59,653 nucleotides of DNA from positions 59,045-118,697 of the forward strand of contig UBXV01000014.1 in assembly GCA_900469625.1 (NCBI GenBank), given 5' to 3'. Each line of letters starts with the position of its first letter. Positions within the stretch are counted from its first letter, which is position 1. A program made the translations under genes and the position numbers. The notes beneath the pieces are model-generated. The model was not told the origin of the DNA. It did not search any database and worked only from the letters and a program-made list of their open reading frames with translations. The DNA is from Hyphomicrobiales bacterium. Its GTDB lineage: Bacteria; Pseudomonadota; Alphaproteobacteria; Rhizobiales; Rhizobiaceae. This document shows, in pieces, positions 1-10,695 of the stretch.

Positions 1-7
1 CCGGCCA

Positions 8-33
8 CCTTCTCCCCGCAAGCGGGGAGAAGG
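8..33. repeat. REP-like hairpin, copy 1
   Basis: A perfect inverted repeat with 12-bp arms (CCTTCTCCCCGC and its complement) and a 2-nt loop. It resembles the copies at 129 and 40298 and the short GC-rich palindromes dispersed between genes in Rhizobiaceae. No coding function is seen here. Confidence 0.7.
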
Positions 34-128
34 AAACCTGTCGCAGCCGGTCGTATGAAAGTAAGGTCAGACAGCGCGTCCCCGCTCGGCAGCCAATGTG
101 GTTTGGAGAAGCAGCCGTATTGCACGTC

Positions 129-167
129 CCCTCTCCCCGCCTGCGGGGAGAGGGTTAGGGTGAGGGG
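129..167. repeat. REP-like hairpin, copy 2, with conserved tail
   Basis: A perfect inverted repeat (arm CCCTCTCCCCGC, 2-nt loop) followed by the tail GTTAGGGTGAGGGG. The same arm and a related tail recur at 40298-40338. This is a dispersed intergenic palindrome, lying about 40 bp upstream of the toxin-antitoxin promoter. Confidence 0.75.
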
Positions 168-199
168 CAAACCGGAAGTGAGCGGCAAACCACCGCCCC

Positions 200-240
200 T
201 TGACTTCCCGCTGAAACCCTCCATTTTATATCATATGATA
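200..240 (+). promoter_or_regulatory. Xre/RES promoter with autoregulatory palindrome
   Basis: A TTGACT -35-like box (200-205) is followed by an AT-rich -10 region (about 224-232). Overlapping it is the perfect 12-bp palindrome TATCATATGATA (229-240), about 27 bp before the antitoxin start. Xre-type antitoxins commonly repress their own promoter, so this is the probable operator. Promoter elements are inferred by eye. Confidence 0.6.
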
Positions 241-267
241 CAGCAGGCGACTTCATAGGAGATGACC

Positions 268-672
268 ATGGCCAATGCACAGCCAGCCTTTTCCCCCGAC
301 CGCGACGCGGAACGGCACGAGGAAGCCGTGATCGTCAAGGCGGTGGTCAAGGCCTGCGACCTCTGGAAGCTGACCAACAGGGAAGCATCGCAGCTGTTCG
401 ACGTGCCGATCGCCACCTGGAACCGGATGAAGGCCGGCGATTTCAAGGGCAGGCTCGACCAGGACAAGCGCATGCGCGCCAGTCTCATCGTCGGCATCTT
501 CAAGGGCCTGCGGCTCTATTTCAACGGGCCGCTGACCTATCAGTGGCCGAAAGCGGTCAACACCGGCCCGGTGTTCGACGGCCAGTCGCCGGTCGACCTA
601 ATGATCGAGGGCGGCATCCCCGCGATGATGACCGTGCGGCGCTATCTCGATGGTCTGCGCGGCGGCCTATGA
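268..672 (+). CDS. Xre/MbcA/ParS-type antitoxin (DUF2384)
   Basis: About 134 residues. The N-terminal half carries a helix-turn-helix-like stretch (TNREASQLFDVPIATWNRM, about residues 36-54). The C-terminal segment (GPVFDGQSPVDLMIEG, then a helix ending in DGLRGG) is typical of the toxin-binding domain of MbcA/ParS/Xre antitoxins. It should neutralise the RES toxin encoded next and repress the shared promoter. The ATG at 268 is preferred over the one at 262 because AGGAG (257-261) abuts the latter and leaves a 6-nt spacer to the former. The stop overlaps the toxin start as ATGA, implying translational coupling. Confidence 0.88.
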   Translation: MANAQPAFSPDRDAERHEEAVIVKAVVKACDLWKLTNREASQLFDVPIATWNRMKAGDFKGRLDQDKRMRASLIVGIFKGLRLYFNGPLTYQWPKAVNTGPVFDGQSPVDLMIEGGIPAMMTVRRYLDGLRGGL

Positions 673-1358
673 TCCCTGAGATCGACTTCACCGATCCGGC
701 CACCATCCGGCTGATCTCGACCGCCTATATCGACGAGCCGGCCGTGGCCCCGCTCTGCGACGACGATGACGACATCGAGATCCTCAACCGGCTGGAAGCC
801 TTGACGTCGGCACGGCTGAGCCCGCTGGCCCTGCCCGCGGGCGTCAGCCCCGCCGAACTTTTGAATGACACCTTCGGCTATGGCTGGTCGCTGATCAACG
901 CCGCCTTCTGCCACGCCCGCCCGCCGGGCAACCGCTTCAACACCGAGGATCGCGGCGCCTGGTACTGCGCCTTCGGCGACAACGCGCTCGAAACCTGCCA
1001 GGCGGAAATCGTCTATCATCGCACCCGGGCGCTTGCCGACGTCGGCATCTTTCACGATATCGGCGCCTATCGCGAGCTGATCGCCGGCTTCACCTGCAGC
1101 TTTCACGATGTGCGCGACAAAACCGGCGCCGCCTATCTCGGCCCCGACCCTGCCCTTGCCTATCCCGCCGGCCAGGCGCTCGCCGCCACCATCTTTGCAA
1201 GTGGCGGCAACGGCCTGATCTATCCCTCCGCCCGCCATCCCCAGGGCGAGTGCATCGCCGTCTTCCGGCCCGCCGTCATCCAGAACATCCGCCAGGGCCG
1301 CACGATCACCTTCGAATGGAAGGGCGCGCCGACGCCGACGATCCGGCGCGAAGGCTGA
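669..1358 (+). CDS. RES-domain toxin (NAD+-targeting type)
   Basis: A 229-residue RES-family protein. The residues behind the family name are visible: Arg89 in GNRFN, Tyr99 in GAWYC, Glu113 in CQAEIVYH and Ser187 in IYPSARHP. Characterised relatives either break down NAD+ (MbcT) or ADP-ribosylate a host enzyme (ParT); which applies here cannot be told from sequence. The start is the ATG overlapping the antitoxin stop; an upstream in-frame extension lies entirely inside the antitoxin gene and is not used. All key residues are present and the frame is intact, so the toxin looks functional. Confidence 0.88.
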   Translation: MIPEIDFTDPATIRLISTAYIDEPAVAPLCDDDDDIEILNRLEALTSARLSPLALPAGVSPAELLNDTFGYGWSLINAAFCHARPPGNRFNTEDRGAWYCAFGDNALETCQAEIVYHRTRALADVGIFHDIGAYRELIAGFTCSFHDVRDKTGAAYLGPDPALAYPAGQALAATIFASGGNGLIYPSARHPQGECIAVFRPAVIQNIRQGRTITFEWKGAPTPTIRREG

Positions 1359-1396
1359 AGCTTCCGCTTGCAGCCTCTTCCGACTTGGTCAGGGCG

Positions 1397-1891
1397 TCAT
1401 TTTTGAGCGGCCTGGCACGCCCTCAGCGCCTTGAAGGCGGCATCGGTGCCAGCCAGTTTGACGATGATCGGATTGCCGCCTGCGGGTGTAATCGTCACCG
1501 CCGTCTTCTTGGCCAGTTCGTAGATGAAGTCAGGATTGTTCACCCACACAAACGCGCCGCGGTAGCCGTCCATGACCTGGCCCTTGGCCTCGCCGCTGAA
1601 TTTCTGGCCATCGACATCAAACAGGACCGCAAGCTTCTCGTTGGCAGCGACCTTGGCATCGGCTTTCGTGTAGAGCGCCATGTAGCCACGCAAGGCGGCG
1701 GTCGCATCGAGCCCCATCTGAATTTGCGTTCCGTCCGCGTTTGATTTGGTGATCAGGCATCCCGGCCCCATGTCTTCCTTCACCAGGATGTCCCAGCCGG
1801 CCTCGGATCCGTATTTGCTCTGCGCCATCGCGCCCGTTGCAAACAAAGCCGAAAAAGCCACCGTAAGTCCAATTGCAATCGGCATTTTCAT
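1397..1891 (-). CDS. Secreted hypothetical protein
   Basis: 164 residues beginning with a Sec signal peptide (MKMPIAIGLTVAFSALFATGAMAQ, shown here as: basic start, hydrophobic core, AMAQ cleavage site near residue 24). The mature part has two cysteines (one in GPGCLITK, one in LRACQAAQK near the end), which could form a disulfide in the periplasm. It starts after a good AAGGAG ribosome site. It stands alone, convergent with the toxin gene. I do not recognise the family. Confidence 0.7.
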   Translation of the reverse strand: MKMPIAIGLTVAFSALFATGAMAQSKYGSEAGWDILVKEDMGPGCLITKSNADGTQIQMGLDATAALRGYMALYTKADAKVAANEKLAVLFDVDGQKFSGEAKGQVMDGYRGAFVWVNNPDFIYELAKKTAVTITPAGGNPIIVKLAGTDAAFKALRACQAAQK

Positions 1892-2180
1892 AGCAATCTC
1901 CTTTGGTTATCAGGAATTACCAAGCCAGATGCGGAGGAAGACGTCTGCAACAGCGCCCGATATGCTGCGCAGCAACGGCTTCAACACGAAGTTGCGCGCA
2001 GGAGAAAAGCGAGCAACTGCGGCTTTCTAATGGAAGCCGGAGAAATACTCTTGAGAGCCGCGGCGGGATTTGCACGCACGATGCAATATCTCCCTGGATG
2101 GGCAGACGCTAAACTTGGAATGACTGGGGATGGCAAAGTGAAGCTGGCCGCTTGTGTCGGTCGCCGCCGCCCCTCGCAGC

Positions 2181-3080
2181 CTAGCGCGGCCCGCGATAGC
2201 GCAGCGCGTCGGCCACCAGCTGGAAGGCGGGCGACGTCTGGCGGCGGCTCGGGTAATAGAGGTGGTAGCCGGCAAAGGGCGGGCACCAGTCTGCCAGAAC
2301 CTCCACCAGAAGGCCCGAAGCAAGGTGCGCCGCCACGGCGTCTTCCGGCAGATAGGCAAGGCCGAGCCCCTCCAGCGCCGCGTTCAGCCGGAGCGCGATG
2401 TTGTTGAAAACGAGCTGGCCTTCGACGCGCACCTTCACCTCGCGGCCATCTTTCTCGAATTCCCAGGCATAGATGCCGCCATGGGTCGGCAGGCGCAGGT
2501 TGATGCAATTGTGCTCCGTCAGCGCCTGCGGCGTCAGCGGCGTTTTGCGGGTGGCGAAATAGGCGGGTGCACCGACCACGACCATGCGCATGTCAGGCCC
2601 GATGCGCACGGCGATCATGTCTTTGGCCACCTGCTCGCCAAGGCGCACCCCGGCGTCGTAGCGCTCGGAGACGATATCGGTGAGGCCGTAGTCGACGATC
2701 ACCTCGACATTCACGTCCGGATAGTCGGGCAATAGCCGGGCAAGCGCCGGAAAGAGGATGCGTTCGGCCGCATGTTCGCCGGCGGTGATGCGGATCGTGC
2801 CCGCCGGCTTGTCGCGCAGTTCGCTGAGCGCCGCCAGCTCCCGGTCGATCTCGTCGAGCCGCGGCCCGATCGACAGGAGCAGTCTTTCACCCGCCTCGGT
2901 CGGCGAAACGCTGCGCGTGGTGCGCGTCAAAAGCCTCAGGCCCAGCCGCGCCTCGAGCCCGCGGATCGTGTGGCTCAGCGCCGATTGCGAGACGCCGAGC
3001 TGCGCTGCCGCCTTGGTAAAGCTGCGTTCCCGTGCGACGGCAAGGAAGGCGATGAGGTCGCTGATCGGCTGGCGCGGCAT
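2181..3080 (-). CDS. LysR-family transcriptional regulator
   Basis: 299 residues. The N-terminal winged helix-turn-helix (FTKAAAQLGVSQSALSHTI, about residues 21-39) is classic LysR, followed by the effector-binding domain. It is divergent from the cupin/aldo-keto reductase/SDR run with a 147-bp shared upstream region, the usual LysR arrangement, so those genes are its likely targets. The inducer is not readable from sequence. Confidence 0.9.
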   Translation of the reverse strand: MPRQPISDLIAFLAVARERSFTKAAAQLGVSQSALSHTIRGLEARLGLRLLTRTTRSVSPTEAGERLLLSIGPRLDEIDRELAALSELRDKPAGTIRITAGEHAAERILFPALARLLPDYPDVNVEVIVDYGLTDIVSERYDAGVRLGEQVAKDMIAVRIGPDMRMVVVGAPAYFATRKTPLTPQALTEHNCINLRLPTHGGIYAWEFEKDGREVKVRVEGQLVFNNIALRLNAALEGLGLAYLPEDAVAAHLASGLLVEVLADWCPPFAGYHLYYPSRRQTSPAFQLVADALRYRGPR

Positions 3081-3227
3081 TCATGAATTCCTCTCATAAG
3101 CGCTTGCGACATTTACCATCTAATCCCGATCAATCCCACGCCTTAAATTGCCTGAGACGACGCGGCCACAGCGGCCCGGACATCGGGCCCGATTGCGGGC
3201 CCCGCGCATTTGCAAGGGATCGACACC

Positions 3228-4716
<1,489 letters not shown>

Positions 4717-4741
4717 CGCCGTTTCGGCAAGAGGAAAAGCG

Positions 4742-5482
4742 ATGACAGAGAACATCCGCGACAAGGTCGTCGTCATCACCGGCGCCAGCAGCGGCCTCGG
4801 CGAGGCGACGGTTCGCCGGCTTGCCCGCGAGGGCGCCCGGCTGGTGCTCGGCGCCCGCCGCATCGACAGGCTGCAGGCGCTCGCCCGCGAACTTTCCCTC
4901 GGCGAGGAGGCAGCGCTTCAGACCGACGTTACGTCGTTCGATGAAGTCAAGCGCCTGGTCGACCACGCGGTCAGGCTCCATGGCCGCATCGACGTCCTGC
5001 TCAACAACGCCGGCCTGATGCCGCACTCGCCGCTCGAGCGCTGCAAGGTCGAGGACTGGGACCGCACCATCGACGTCAACCTCAAGGGCGTGCTCTATGG
5101 CATCGGTGCCGCACTGCCGCACATGAAGGCGCAGAAGAGCGGCCACATCATCAACGTCTCCTCCGTTGCCGGCCACAAGGTCAATCCGGGCGGCGCGGTC
5201 TATGCCGCAACCAAGCACGGCGTGCGCGTCATCTCGGAAGGGCTGCGCCAGGAGGTGAAGCCCTACAACATCCGCACCACGATCATTTCGCCCGGCGCGG
5301 TGGCAACCGAGCTGCCCGACAGCGTCACGGAGACGGACGTCGCGGAAAATGTCCGCGCCCTCTATCAGCGCGTGGCGATCCCGGCCGACAGTTTTGCCCG
5401 CGCCGTGGTCTTCGCCATGAGCCAGCCTGAGGATGTGGATATCAACGAGATCCTGTTCCGGCCGACCGCGCAGGAATACTGA
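4742..5482 (+). CDS. Short-chain dehydrogenase/reductase
   Basis: 246 residues of a classical SDR: cofactor motif TGASSGLG (13-20), NNAG (88-91), catalytic Ser140 (VSSVAG), Tyr154 and Lys158 (YAATK). Close relatives are often annotated as serine or clavaldehyde-type dehydrogenases, but the substrate is unknown. The ATG at 4742 is just downstream of the aldo-keto reductase stop and preceded by an AAGAGGAAAAG purine-rich site. Last gene of the run; it faces the terminator shared with sulfatase 1. Confidence 0.92.
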   Translation: MTENIRDKVVVITGASSGLGEATVRRLAREGARLVLGARRIDRLQALARELSLGEEAALQTDVTSFDEVKRLVDHAVRLHGRIDVLLNNAGLMPHSPLERCKVEDWDRTIDVNLKGVLYGIGAALPHMKAQKSGHIINVSSVAGHKVNPGGAVYAATKHGVRVISEGLRQEVKPYNIRTTIISPGAVATELPDSVTETDVAENVRALYQRVAIPADSFARAVVFAMSQPEDVDINEILFRPTAQEY

Positions 5483-5504
5483 GGCGTTCTTCTTCTCGCC
5501 GGCA

Positions 5505-5539
5505 CAAAAACAGACGGCCGGCGCCAGGCGCCGGCCGTC
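5505..5539 (-). terminator. Bidirectional hairpin terminator, sulfatase 1/SDR
   Basis: Perfect 13-bp arms (GACGGCCGGCGCC, 513-525 offset from 5000, and its complement at 527-539) with a one-base centre. Read on the minus strand the stem is followed by TGTTTTTG, a good tail for ending sulfatase 1; it can also end the SDR transcript. Confidence 0.8.
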
Positions 5540-5574
5540 GATTTCGCTTCAGGATGAGACCGGGCCGCCCGGCC

Positions 5575-7242
5575 TTAGCGCGGCGCCAGGCTCTCCAGTT
5601 CGCCGAGCCGCTTCATCGCCGCCTGCTGCGCCAGCCAGCTGTAGCCGATGCCGCTGGCATTGAGCGTGCTGCCGCTCTGGAACGGATAATCGTTGAAGTC
5701 CTGGAAGAACTCCTTGATCTTGGCCTGGATTGGCACCAGCAACCACATGTTCCTGGCGACGAACTCCATGGACTCGCCGCCTTCCTTGATGCCGCGCTCG
5801 TAGGGGTCCATCCTCAGGTTGGTGATGTTGGCCCAGCTCGGCACTTCGCGCGTCGCTGTCGCGATATTGCCTTCGCTGTTGACGGCGAAGCTGAGCTTCC
5901 AGTCGTTCCATCTGATCGCGTTGAGGTTGCCGCCCTGGTCGAAATAGTAGACCGCATCACGCGCCGGCTGCTTGGCTTCACCCTTGAGCGTACTCGTCAG
6001 GTCGTAACCGTCGAGATGCACCTTGAAGGTCTTGGACGTGCCCTTGAAACCCGCCTTCATCTCTTCCTTGACGTCGGCGATGCCGGCGGCCGTCGCAAAC
6101 GTCGGCAACCAGTCCATGAGCGTCACAGGGTCGTTGATCTGCGTGCCCGGCTTGACCACGCCCGGCCAGCGCACCATCATCGGGATGCGGAAGCCGCCTT
6201 CCCAGGTCGTGCCCTTTTCGCCGTGGAACATGGTCATGGCACCATCGGGCCAAAGAGCGATCTCGGCGCCGTTGTCGGTGGTGTAGAGCACGATGGTATT
6301 TTCGGTAATGCCGAGGTCGTCGAGCTGCTGCAGCAACTGCCCGACGTGACCGTCATGCTCGACCATGCCGTCGGCATGAATGCCCTTGCCGGTCTTGCCC
6401 ATCGACTCCGCCTTCAGATGCGTGAAGACGTGCATGCGGGTCGAGTTGAACCAGCAGAAGAACGGCTTGTCGGCCTTGACCTGGCGGTCGATGTAATCCT
6501 TGGCAGCGGCGAGGAACTCCTCGTCGATGGTTTCCATGCGCTTGGTGTTGAGCGCGCCTGTGTCTTCGATCTTGCCGTCGGCGCTGGACTTGATGACCCC
6601 GCGCGGGCCGAACTTCTTCTTGAACTCCGGATCCTTCGGATAGAAGTAACCTTCCGGCTCTTCCTCGGCGTTGAGGTGGTAGAGGTTGCCGAAGAATTCG
6701 TCGAAGCCGTGTTTGGTCGGCAGGTGCTCGTCGCGGTCGCCCAGGTGGTTCTTGCCGAACTGGCCGGTGGAGTAGCCCTTGGCCTTCAGGACGTCGGCGA
6801 TCGTCGGCATCCAGTCCTGGATGCCATGCGGGTCGCCGGGCATGCCGATGGTGAGCAGGCCGGTGCGGAACGGCTCCTGGCCGAGAATGAACGAGGCGCG
6901 CCCCGCCGTGCAGCTGTTCTGACCGTAGCTGTCGGTGAAGATCGCACCCTCGGCCGCGATGCGATCGATATTGGGCGTGCGATAGCCCATCAGGCCCATC
7001 GTATAGGCGCTGATCTGCGGAATGCCGATGTCGTCGCCGAAGATGACGAGGATGTTCGGCGGCTTGCCGCTTCCGGCAGCAGGCTGCTGCTGGGCCTTGG
7101 CCGCATTCAGCGGCGCACCCGAGCCGACCATGGCGGCAGCGGCAAAGATCGTGCCGCCAAGAAGCAGGCTGCGACGATCGACGTCGAGCGTGTTCGGGAT
7201 CTCGTTGCTGGATGGCTTATCGACATTCTCAACCATGCTCAT
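5575..7242 (-). CDS. Arylsulfatase-type sulfatase, Tat signal (sulfatase 1)
   Basis: 555 residues. The N-terminus has a twin-arginine signal (DRRSLLLGG at 22-30, then a hydrophobic stretch and AKAQ). The sulfatase domain follows: metal ligands Asp70-Asp71 (FGDDIG), active-site motif C-T-A-G-R (Cys111, Arg115), GKNHLGD and the late TDNGAE. Cys111 should become formylglycine; the motif is the C-x-A-x-R variant rather than C-x-P-x-R. The ATG at 7242 is preferred because AGGAGAC precedes it; a longer reading has no ribosome site. It is a close paralogue of the sulfatase at 12548. Substrate unknown. Confidence 0.9.
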   Translation of the reverse strand: MSMVENVDKPSSNEIPNTLDVDRRSLLLGGTIFAAAAMVGSGAPLNAAKAQQQPAAGSGKPPNILVIFGDDIGIPQISAYTMGLMGYRTPNIDRIAAEGAIFTDSYGQNSCTAGRASFILGQEPFRTGLLTIGMPGDPHGIQDWMPTIADVLKAKGYSTGQFGKNHLGDRDEHLPTKHGFDEFFGNLYHLNAEEEPEGYFYPKDPEFKKKFGPRGVIKSSADGKIEDTGALNTKRMETIDEEFLAAAKDYIDRQVKADKPFFCWFNSTRMHVFTHLKAESMGKTGKGIHADGMVEHDGHVGQLLQQLDDLGITENTIVLYTTDNGAEIALWPDGAMTMFHGEKGTTWEGGFRIPMMVRWPGVVKPGTQINDPVTLMDWLPTFATAAGIADVKEEMKAGFKGTSKTFKVHLDGYDLTSTLKGEAKQPARDAVYYFDQGGNLNAIRWNDWKLSFAVNSEGNIATATREVPSWANITNLRMDPYERGIKEGGESMEFVARNMWLLVPIQAKIKEFFQDFNDYPFQSGSTLNASGIGYSWLAQQAAMKRLGELESLAPR

Positions 7243-7418
7243 CGTCTCCTGTTCGCGAGGACTGCGGTCGTCGATTGCATTGAAACTCTGGTGTTCGAAC
7301 GTGTCTGAAAGGGCCGCGAGGGATGACCGAGCCCAACTTTGCGTTATCGGTCCGGGCACGGATCATGGCCCGCCGATCACGATTGGAAAATTACCACGTC
7401 AAAGACCGCAGGCAGGAG

Positions 7419-7435
7419 TACGTAACAGTTACGTA
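7419..7435. promoter_or_regulatory. GTAAC-N-GTTAC palindrome upstream of sulfatase 1
   Basis: A perfect 17-bp palindrome, TACGTAACAGTTACGTA, with 8-bp arms around one base. It lies 177 bp upstream of sulfatase 1 in the 253-bp gap after the LysR gene. Related sites occur at 10895 and 12435. Probable operator; the binding protein is unknown. Confidence 0.55.
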
Positions 7436-7495
7436 GCGGCGATAAGCCGTCACGAAGGCGGCGCAACGCGATGCCTGAGCGGGGCGAGGCCGGCT

Positions 7496-8446
7496 TCAGG
7501 CCGAAGCGGCAAGGGCCGGCGCCGCCGGCTGGTCTTTCCGCTCAACCTCTTCGAGCATCCATGCGCAGAAGGAACGAACCCGCGGATCGTCCGCAGCGTT
7601 TTCCGGGTAGACCAGATGATAGGCATAATCGTCGGCGACGCTGACGCCGAGATCGAACAGCTGAACCAGCCGCCCCTCGGAAAGCTCGTTGCGGATCATC
7701 GCGAGGTCCACCAGCCCGACGGCGCCGCCGTCGATCACGGCCTCGACCACATGGCTGGTGTCGGTGAAGGCGACGCAGCGGCTGTCGTCGAAACCGTCGA
7801 TGCCGGCGGCTGCCATCCACATCCGCCAGTTCGGCCACAGCATGCCTTCGGTGGTGCACTCGACGTGACAGAGCGTCTGGCCGAAGAGGTCGTGCGGCGT
7901 CTTCGGCCGCCCGATCTCAGCCAGCAGTTTCGCGCTGGCGACCGGGGCGATCACCGCCTCGAACAGCCGCTCGCACCGCGTCTGTCGGTATCGGCCCGAG
8001 CCGAAACGGATGGCGAGATCAATATCGTCGGCATCGAAGTCCCTGACGTCGTCGGTGATGTCGAAGGTGAGCTCGACCGTCGGGTTCGCCTTCCGGAACT
8101 GCGATAGGCGCGGCAACAGCCAGTTGGTGGCAAAGCGCGGGCTCAGCGACACGCGCAGCTGCTGGGCGCCGCGCGCCATGCGGCGCGCCCGGCCGACTGC
8201 CCGCTCAAGCGTTTCCAGCGCCTGCGCGGCCGCCTCGAACAGGACGGCACCCGATGGCGTCAGCTGGATGCTGCGGCTGGTGCGGTTAAAGAGCGTGAGG
8301 CCGAGCTGGTCCTCGATTTCCTTGATCTGGTAGCTGACGGCCGCAGGCGTCAGCCCGATCTCGTCGGCCGCGCGCGTGAAGTTCAGATGGCGACCGGCGG
8401 CCTCGAAGGTTCTGAGCGCCCGTGTTCCTGGAAGCATTCGGCTCAT
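7496..8446 (-). CDS. LysR-family regulator, GcvA-like
   Basis: 316 residues. The DNA-binding region (LNFTRAADEIGLTPAAVSYQ, near residues 21-40) and the following NRTSRSIQLT match the GcvA subgroup of LysR proteins. The ATG at 8446 starts exactly at the conserved MSRMLPGTRALRTFEA; longer readings are not family-like. It is divergent from the class IV aminotransferase (131-bp gap) and lies upstream of sulfatase 1 on the same strand, so either could be its target. Confidence 0.9.
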   Translation of the reverse strand: MSRMLPGTRALRTFEAAGRHLNFTRAADEIGLTPAAVSYQIKEIEDQLGLTLFNRTSRSIQLTPSGAVLFEAAAQALETLERAVGRARRMARGAQQLRVSLSPRFATNWLLPRLSQFRKANPTVELTFDITDDVRDFDADDIDLAIRFGSGRYRQTRCERLFEAVIAPVASAKLLAEIGRPKTPHDLFGQTLCHVECTTEGMLWPNWRMWMAAAGIDGFDDSRCVAFTDTSHVVEAVIDGGAVGLVDLAMIRNELSEGRLVQLFDLGVSVADDYAYHLVYPENAADDPRVRSFCAWMLEEVERKDQPAAPALAASA

Positions 8447-8576
8447 GATCGTCAAACCTGGCTTGATGATCCAACGAGAACTACTTGTTTTTCTTGAAGC
8501 GAGCAATGGCAGATACTGATGATCAGAAACGGCGGCAACCGCCACCGTCACCAAATGGACCCCTGGAGTGATCTCG

Positions 8577-9389
8577 ATGTCTGCCGGCCCCACCTCTTCG
8601 ACCGTACAACGCAATGGCCAGGCCGCAACCGCGGCCGAGCTTTCGCCGCTGGCCTTTGCCGGCTACGCGCATTTCACCGCCATGCAGGTGCGTGGCGGCC
8701 AGGTGCGCGGCCTCGATCTTCATCTCGCCCGCCTGCGCAACGCCTCGCTTGAAATGTTCGGCAAGGCGCTTCCCGACGATCTCGTGCGCGCCCATCTGCG
8801 CGCAGCGCTCGCCGCCGCGCCCGCCGACCGTTCCTTGATGGCGACCGTCTACTCGCCGGCCGGAGAATTCACCGTTGCCGGTCCGGATGTCGGGCTCGAC
8901 GTGCTCGTCACGACAGGCCCTGCGTCATCAGGTCCGCAGGGACCGCTTTCGCTCCTGACCGTGGAGCATGAGCGCATGCTGCCGCGCATCAAGCATGTCG
9001 GGGAGATCGCCAAGACCTACTACCTGCGCCAGGCCGTGGCCGAGGGTTTCGACGATGCCGCCTTCTTAGACCGCAAAGGCCGCCTCAGCGAAGCCTCGAT
9101 CTGGAACCTCGCCTTCTTCGACGGCGACGCCGTCGTCTGGCCGGAGGCCGAGATGCTGACCGGCACCACCATGGGCATCCTGCAGCGCCAGCTGGCCCGG
9201 CTCGGCATCGCCCAGCGCACGCAGGCCGTCACACCAGCCGACCTCGCCGGCCTTGCCGGGGTGGTGATGAATTCCTGGACACCCGGCATTGCCGTCAGCC
9301 GCATCGGCCAGACACCGCTGCGCGACCCCGCGCCATTCGTCGCACTGCTCCACCGGGCCTTCGAGGCGGAACCGCTGACCTCGCCGTGA
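8577..9389 (+). CDS. PLP-dependent class IV aminotransferase
   Basis: 270 residues. Fold-type IV landmarks are visible: the probable PLP lysine in RIKHVG (Lys139), SEASIWNLAFF (172-182) and the phosphate-binding TGTTMG (195-200). The family includes branched-chain aminotransferases, D-amino-acid aminotransferases and aminodeoxychorismate lyase; relatives of this subtype are usually annotated as aminotransferase class IV family. ATG 8577 follows CTGGAG with an 8-nt gap; the upstream GTG (8568) overlaps that site. Divergent from the GcvA-like LysR, its likely regulator. Confidence 0.85.
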   Translation: MSAGPTSSTVQRNGQAATAAELSPLAFAGYAHFTAMQVRGGQVRGLDLHLARLRNASLEMFGKALPDDLVRAHLRAALAAAPADRSLMATVYSPAGEFTVAGPDVGLDVLVTTGPASSGPQGPLSLLTVEHERMLPRIKHVGEIAKTYYLRQAVAEGFDDAAFLDRKGRLSEASIWNLAFFDGDAVVWPEAEMLTGTTMGILQRQLARLGIAQRTQAVTPADLAGLAGVVMNSWTPGIAVSRIGQTPLRDPAPFVALLHRAFEAEPLTSP

Positions 9390-9492
9390 CGCTGGAACGG
9401 GCCACGGGCCACCGCCGCGCCACGGCGGCGGCTTCGCTCGCGCACGCACCCACGGGTTGCAATCCCTCTCTCCCGGCATTATTTCAGACGCC

Positions 9493-9861
9493 ATGGACCA
9501 GCTGATCGAAATCGCCAACACCCGCGTCCTCAGATGCGCCGACAAGGGCGCTGCGCTGCGCACGCCGGCAGACGCCAACGATTTTCTCGGCGATGCCTGG
9601 GGTCATGAAGCCGACATGCTGGCGATCCCGGTCGCCCGCCTCGGCCCGGATTTCCTGAACCTCAGCACCCGCGTCGCCGGCGAGGTTTTTCAGAAATTCG
9701 TCAACTACCGCATGCGATGCGCCATTGTCGGCGATGTCGGCCAGGCGCTTGCCGAAAGCAAGGCGCTGCGCGATTTCGTGCGTGAAACCAACAAGGGCAA
9801 TGCGCTCTGGTTCGTGGACGATCTCGACGATCTGCGCCGCAGGCTCGAGGCTGCGGCCTGA
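9493..9861 (+). CDS. DUF4180 family protein
   Basis: About 122 residues. The conserved block RVAGEVFQKFVNYRMRCAI followed by VGD and then SKALRDFVRETNKG is characteristic of DUF4180. Its function is not established. The ATG at 9493 begins just before the conserved domain, though no strong ribosome site is visible; a TTG at 9457 is possible. It lies 103 bp after the aminotransferase on the same strand and converges on the siderophore-interacting gene. Confidence 0.8.
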   Translation: MDQLIEIANTRVLRCADKGAALRTPADANDFLGDAWGHEADMLAIPVARLGPDFLNLSTRVAGEVFQKFVNYRMRCAIVGDVGQALAESKALRDFVRETNKGNALWFVDDLDDLRRRLEAAA

Positions 9862-9924
9862 TCGACCGTACCGATGGCCGGGGCGCGCCCGCAAGGACAC
9901 GCCGGCGACCATGGTCCGGCGGCG

Positions 9925-10695
9925 CTACTCGAACTTTTCGGTGCTGTCGGCCTTGCCCTTTACCCAGTAGCCCGATGCCTTGATCCAGCGAAGCGGATAG
10001 CCCCGCTCTTCGGTCAGGTGCGCGCGGATCGCCCGCGTCACCGAGGCTTCGGCCGCGACCCAGACGAAGGTGTCGGGTTCGATTTCGACGGTGCGCAGGA
10101 CGGCGAGTAGCGCCGAGGCGTCGGTCGCCTCGCCGAGGGGACGATAGGCCCAGTGGCATGTGAGCGCGGCCCGCGTGTCGAACGTCTGTTGCTCGCCCGG
10201 GTCGGCCACGGCTGCAATGCTGGTGATGCGGGCGGCGGCCCCGGCCTCCTCTATCCGCCGGCCGATCGCCGGCAGCGCCGTCTCGTCGCCGATCAGCAAC
10301 CAGCGCTCGACATTGGAGATGACGGCCGAACCGCGCGGGCCGCCGATATTGAGGACATCGCCCGGGCGGGCACTCATCGCCCATTGCGTGATCGGCCCGG
10401 CCTCGTGCAGGGCAAAATCGATGACCAGCGTGCGTTTTGCGCTGTCGTAGCGGCGCGGCGTATAGTCCCGCCGTTCCTCGGTGCCGTCGGCCGCGGGCAC
10501 GATGATCTTGACGTGATCGTCGGCGCCCAGGCTGACGAAATCGGCAAGGTCTTCGCCCGAAAGCGTCAGGCGCAGCATGCCGGGGGTGATGCGCTCGGCA
10601 TCGGTGACCACAAGCGAACGGCGCTTGAGCTCATGGCGTACGCGCTCGATCTTCGGGGCCGTTGCATCGTGGGGAGAGGTCTGGATCGTGTCCAT
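9925..10695 (-). CDS. Siderophore-interacting flavoprotein (SIP family)
   Basis: 256 residues. The FAD-binding motif RDYTPR (76-81) and the C-terminal NAD(P)H-binding region (WLLIGDETALPAIGRR and later VWVAAEASVTRAIR) identify a SIP/ViuB-type ferric-siderophore reductase, which frees iron from siderophores in the cytosol. The ATG at 10695 starts the recognisable protein; a 14-residue upstream extension is not needed. No siderophore synthesis or uptake gene is adjacent. A GTAAC-type palindrome lies 200 bp upstream, shared with sulfatase promoters. Confidence 0.88.
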   Translation of the reverse strand: MDTIQTSPHDATAPKIERVRHELKRRSLVVTDAERITPGMLRLTLSGEDLADFVSLGADDHVKIIVPAADGTEERRDYTPRRYDSAKRTLVIDFALHEAGPITQWAMSARPGDVLNIGGPRGSAVISNVERWLLIGDETALPAIGRRIEEAGAAARITSIAAVADPGEQQTFDTRAALTCHWAYRPLGEATDASALLAVLRTVEIEPDTFVWVAAEASVTRAIRAHLTEERGYPLRWIKASGYWVKGKADSTEKFE

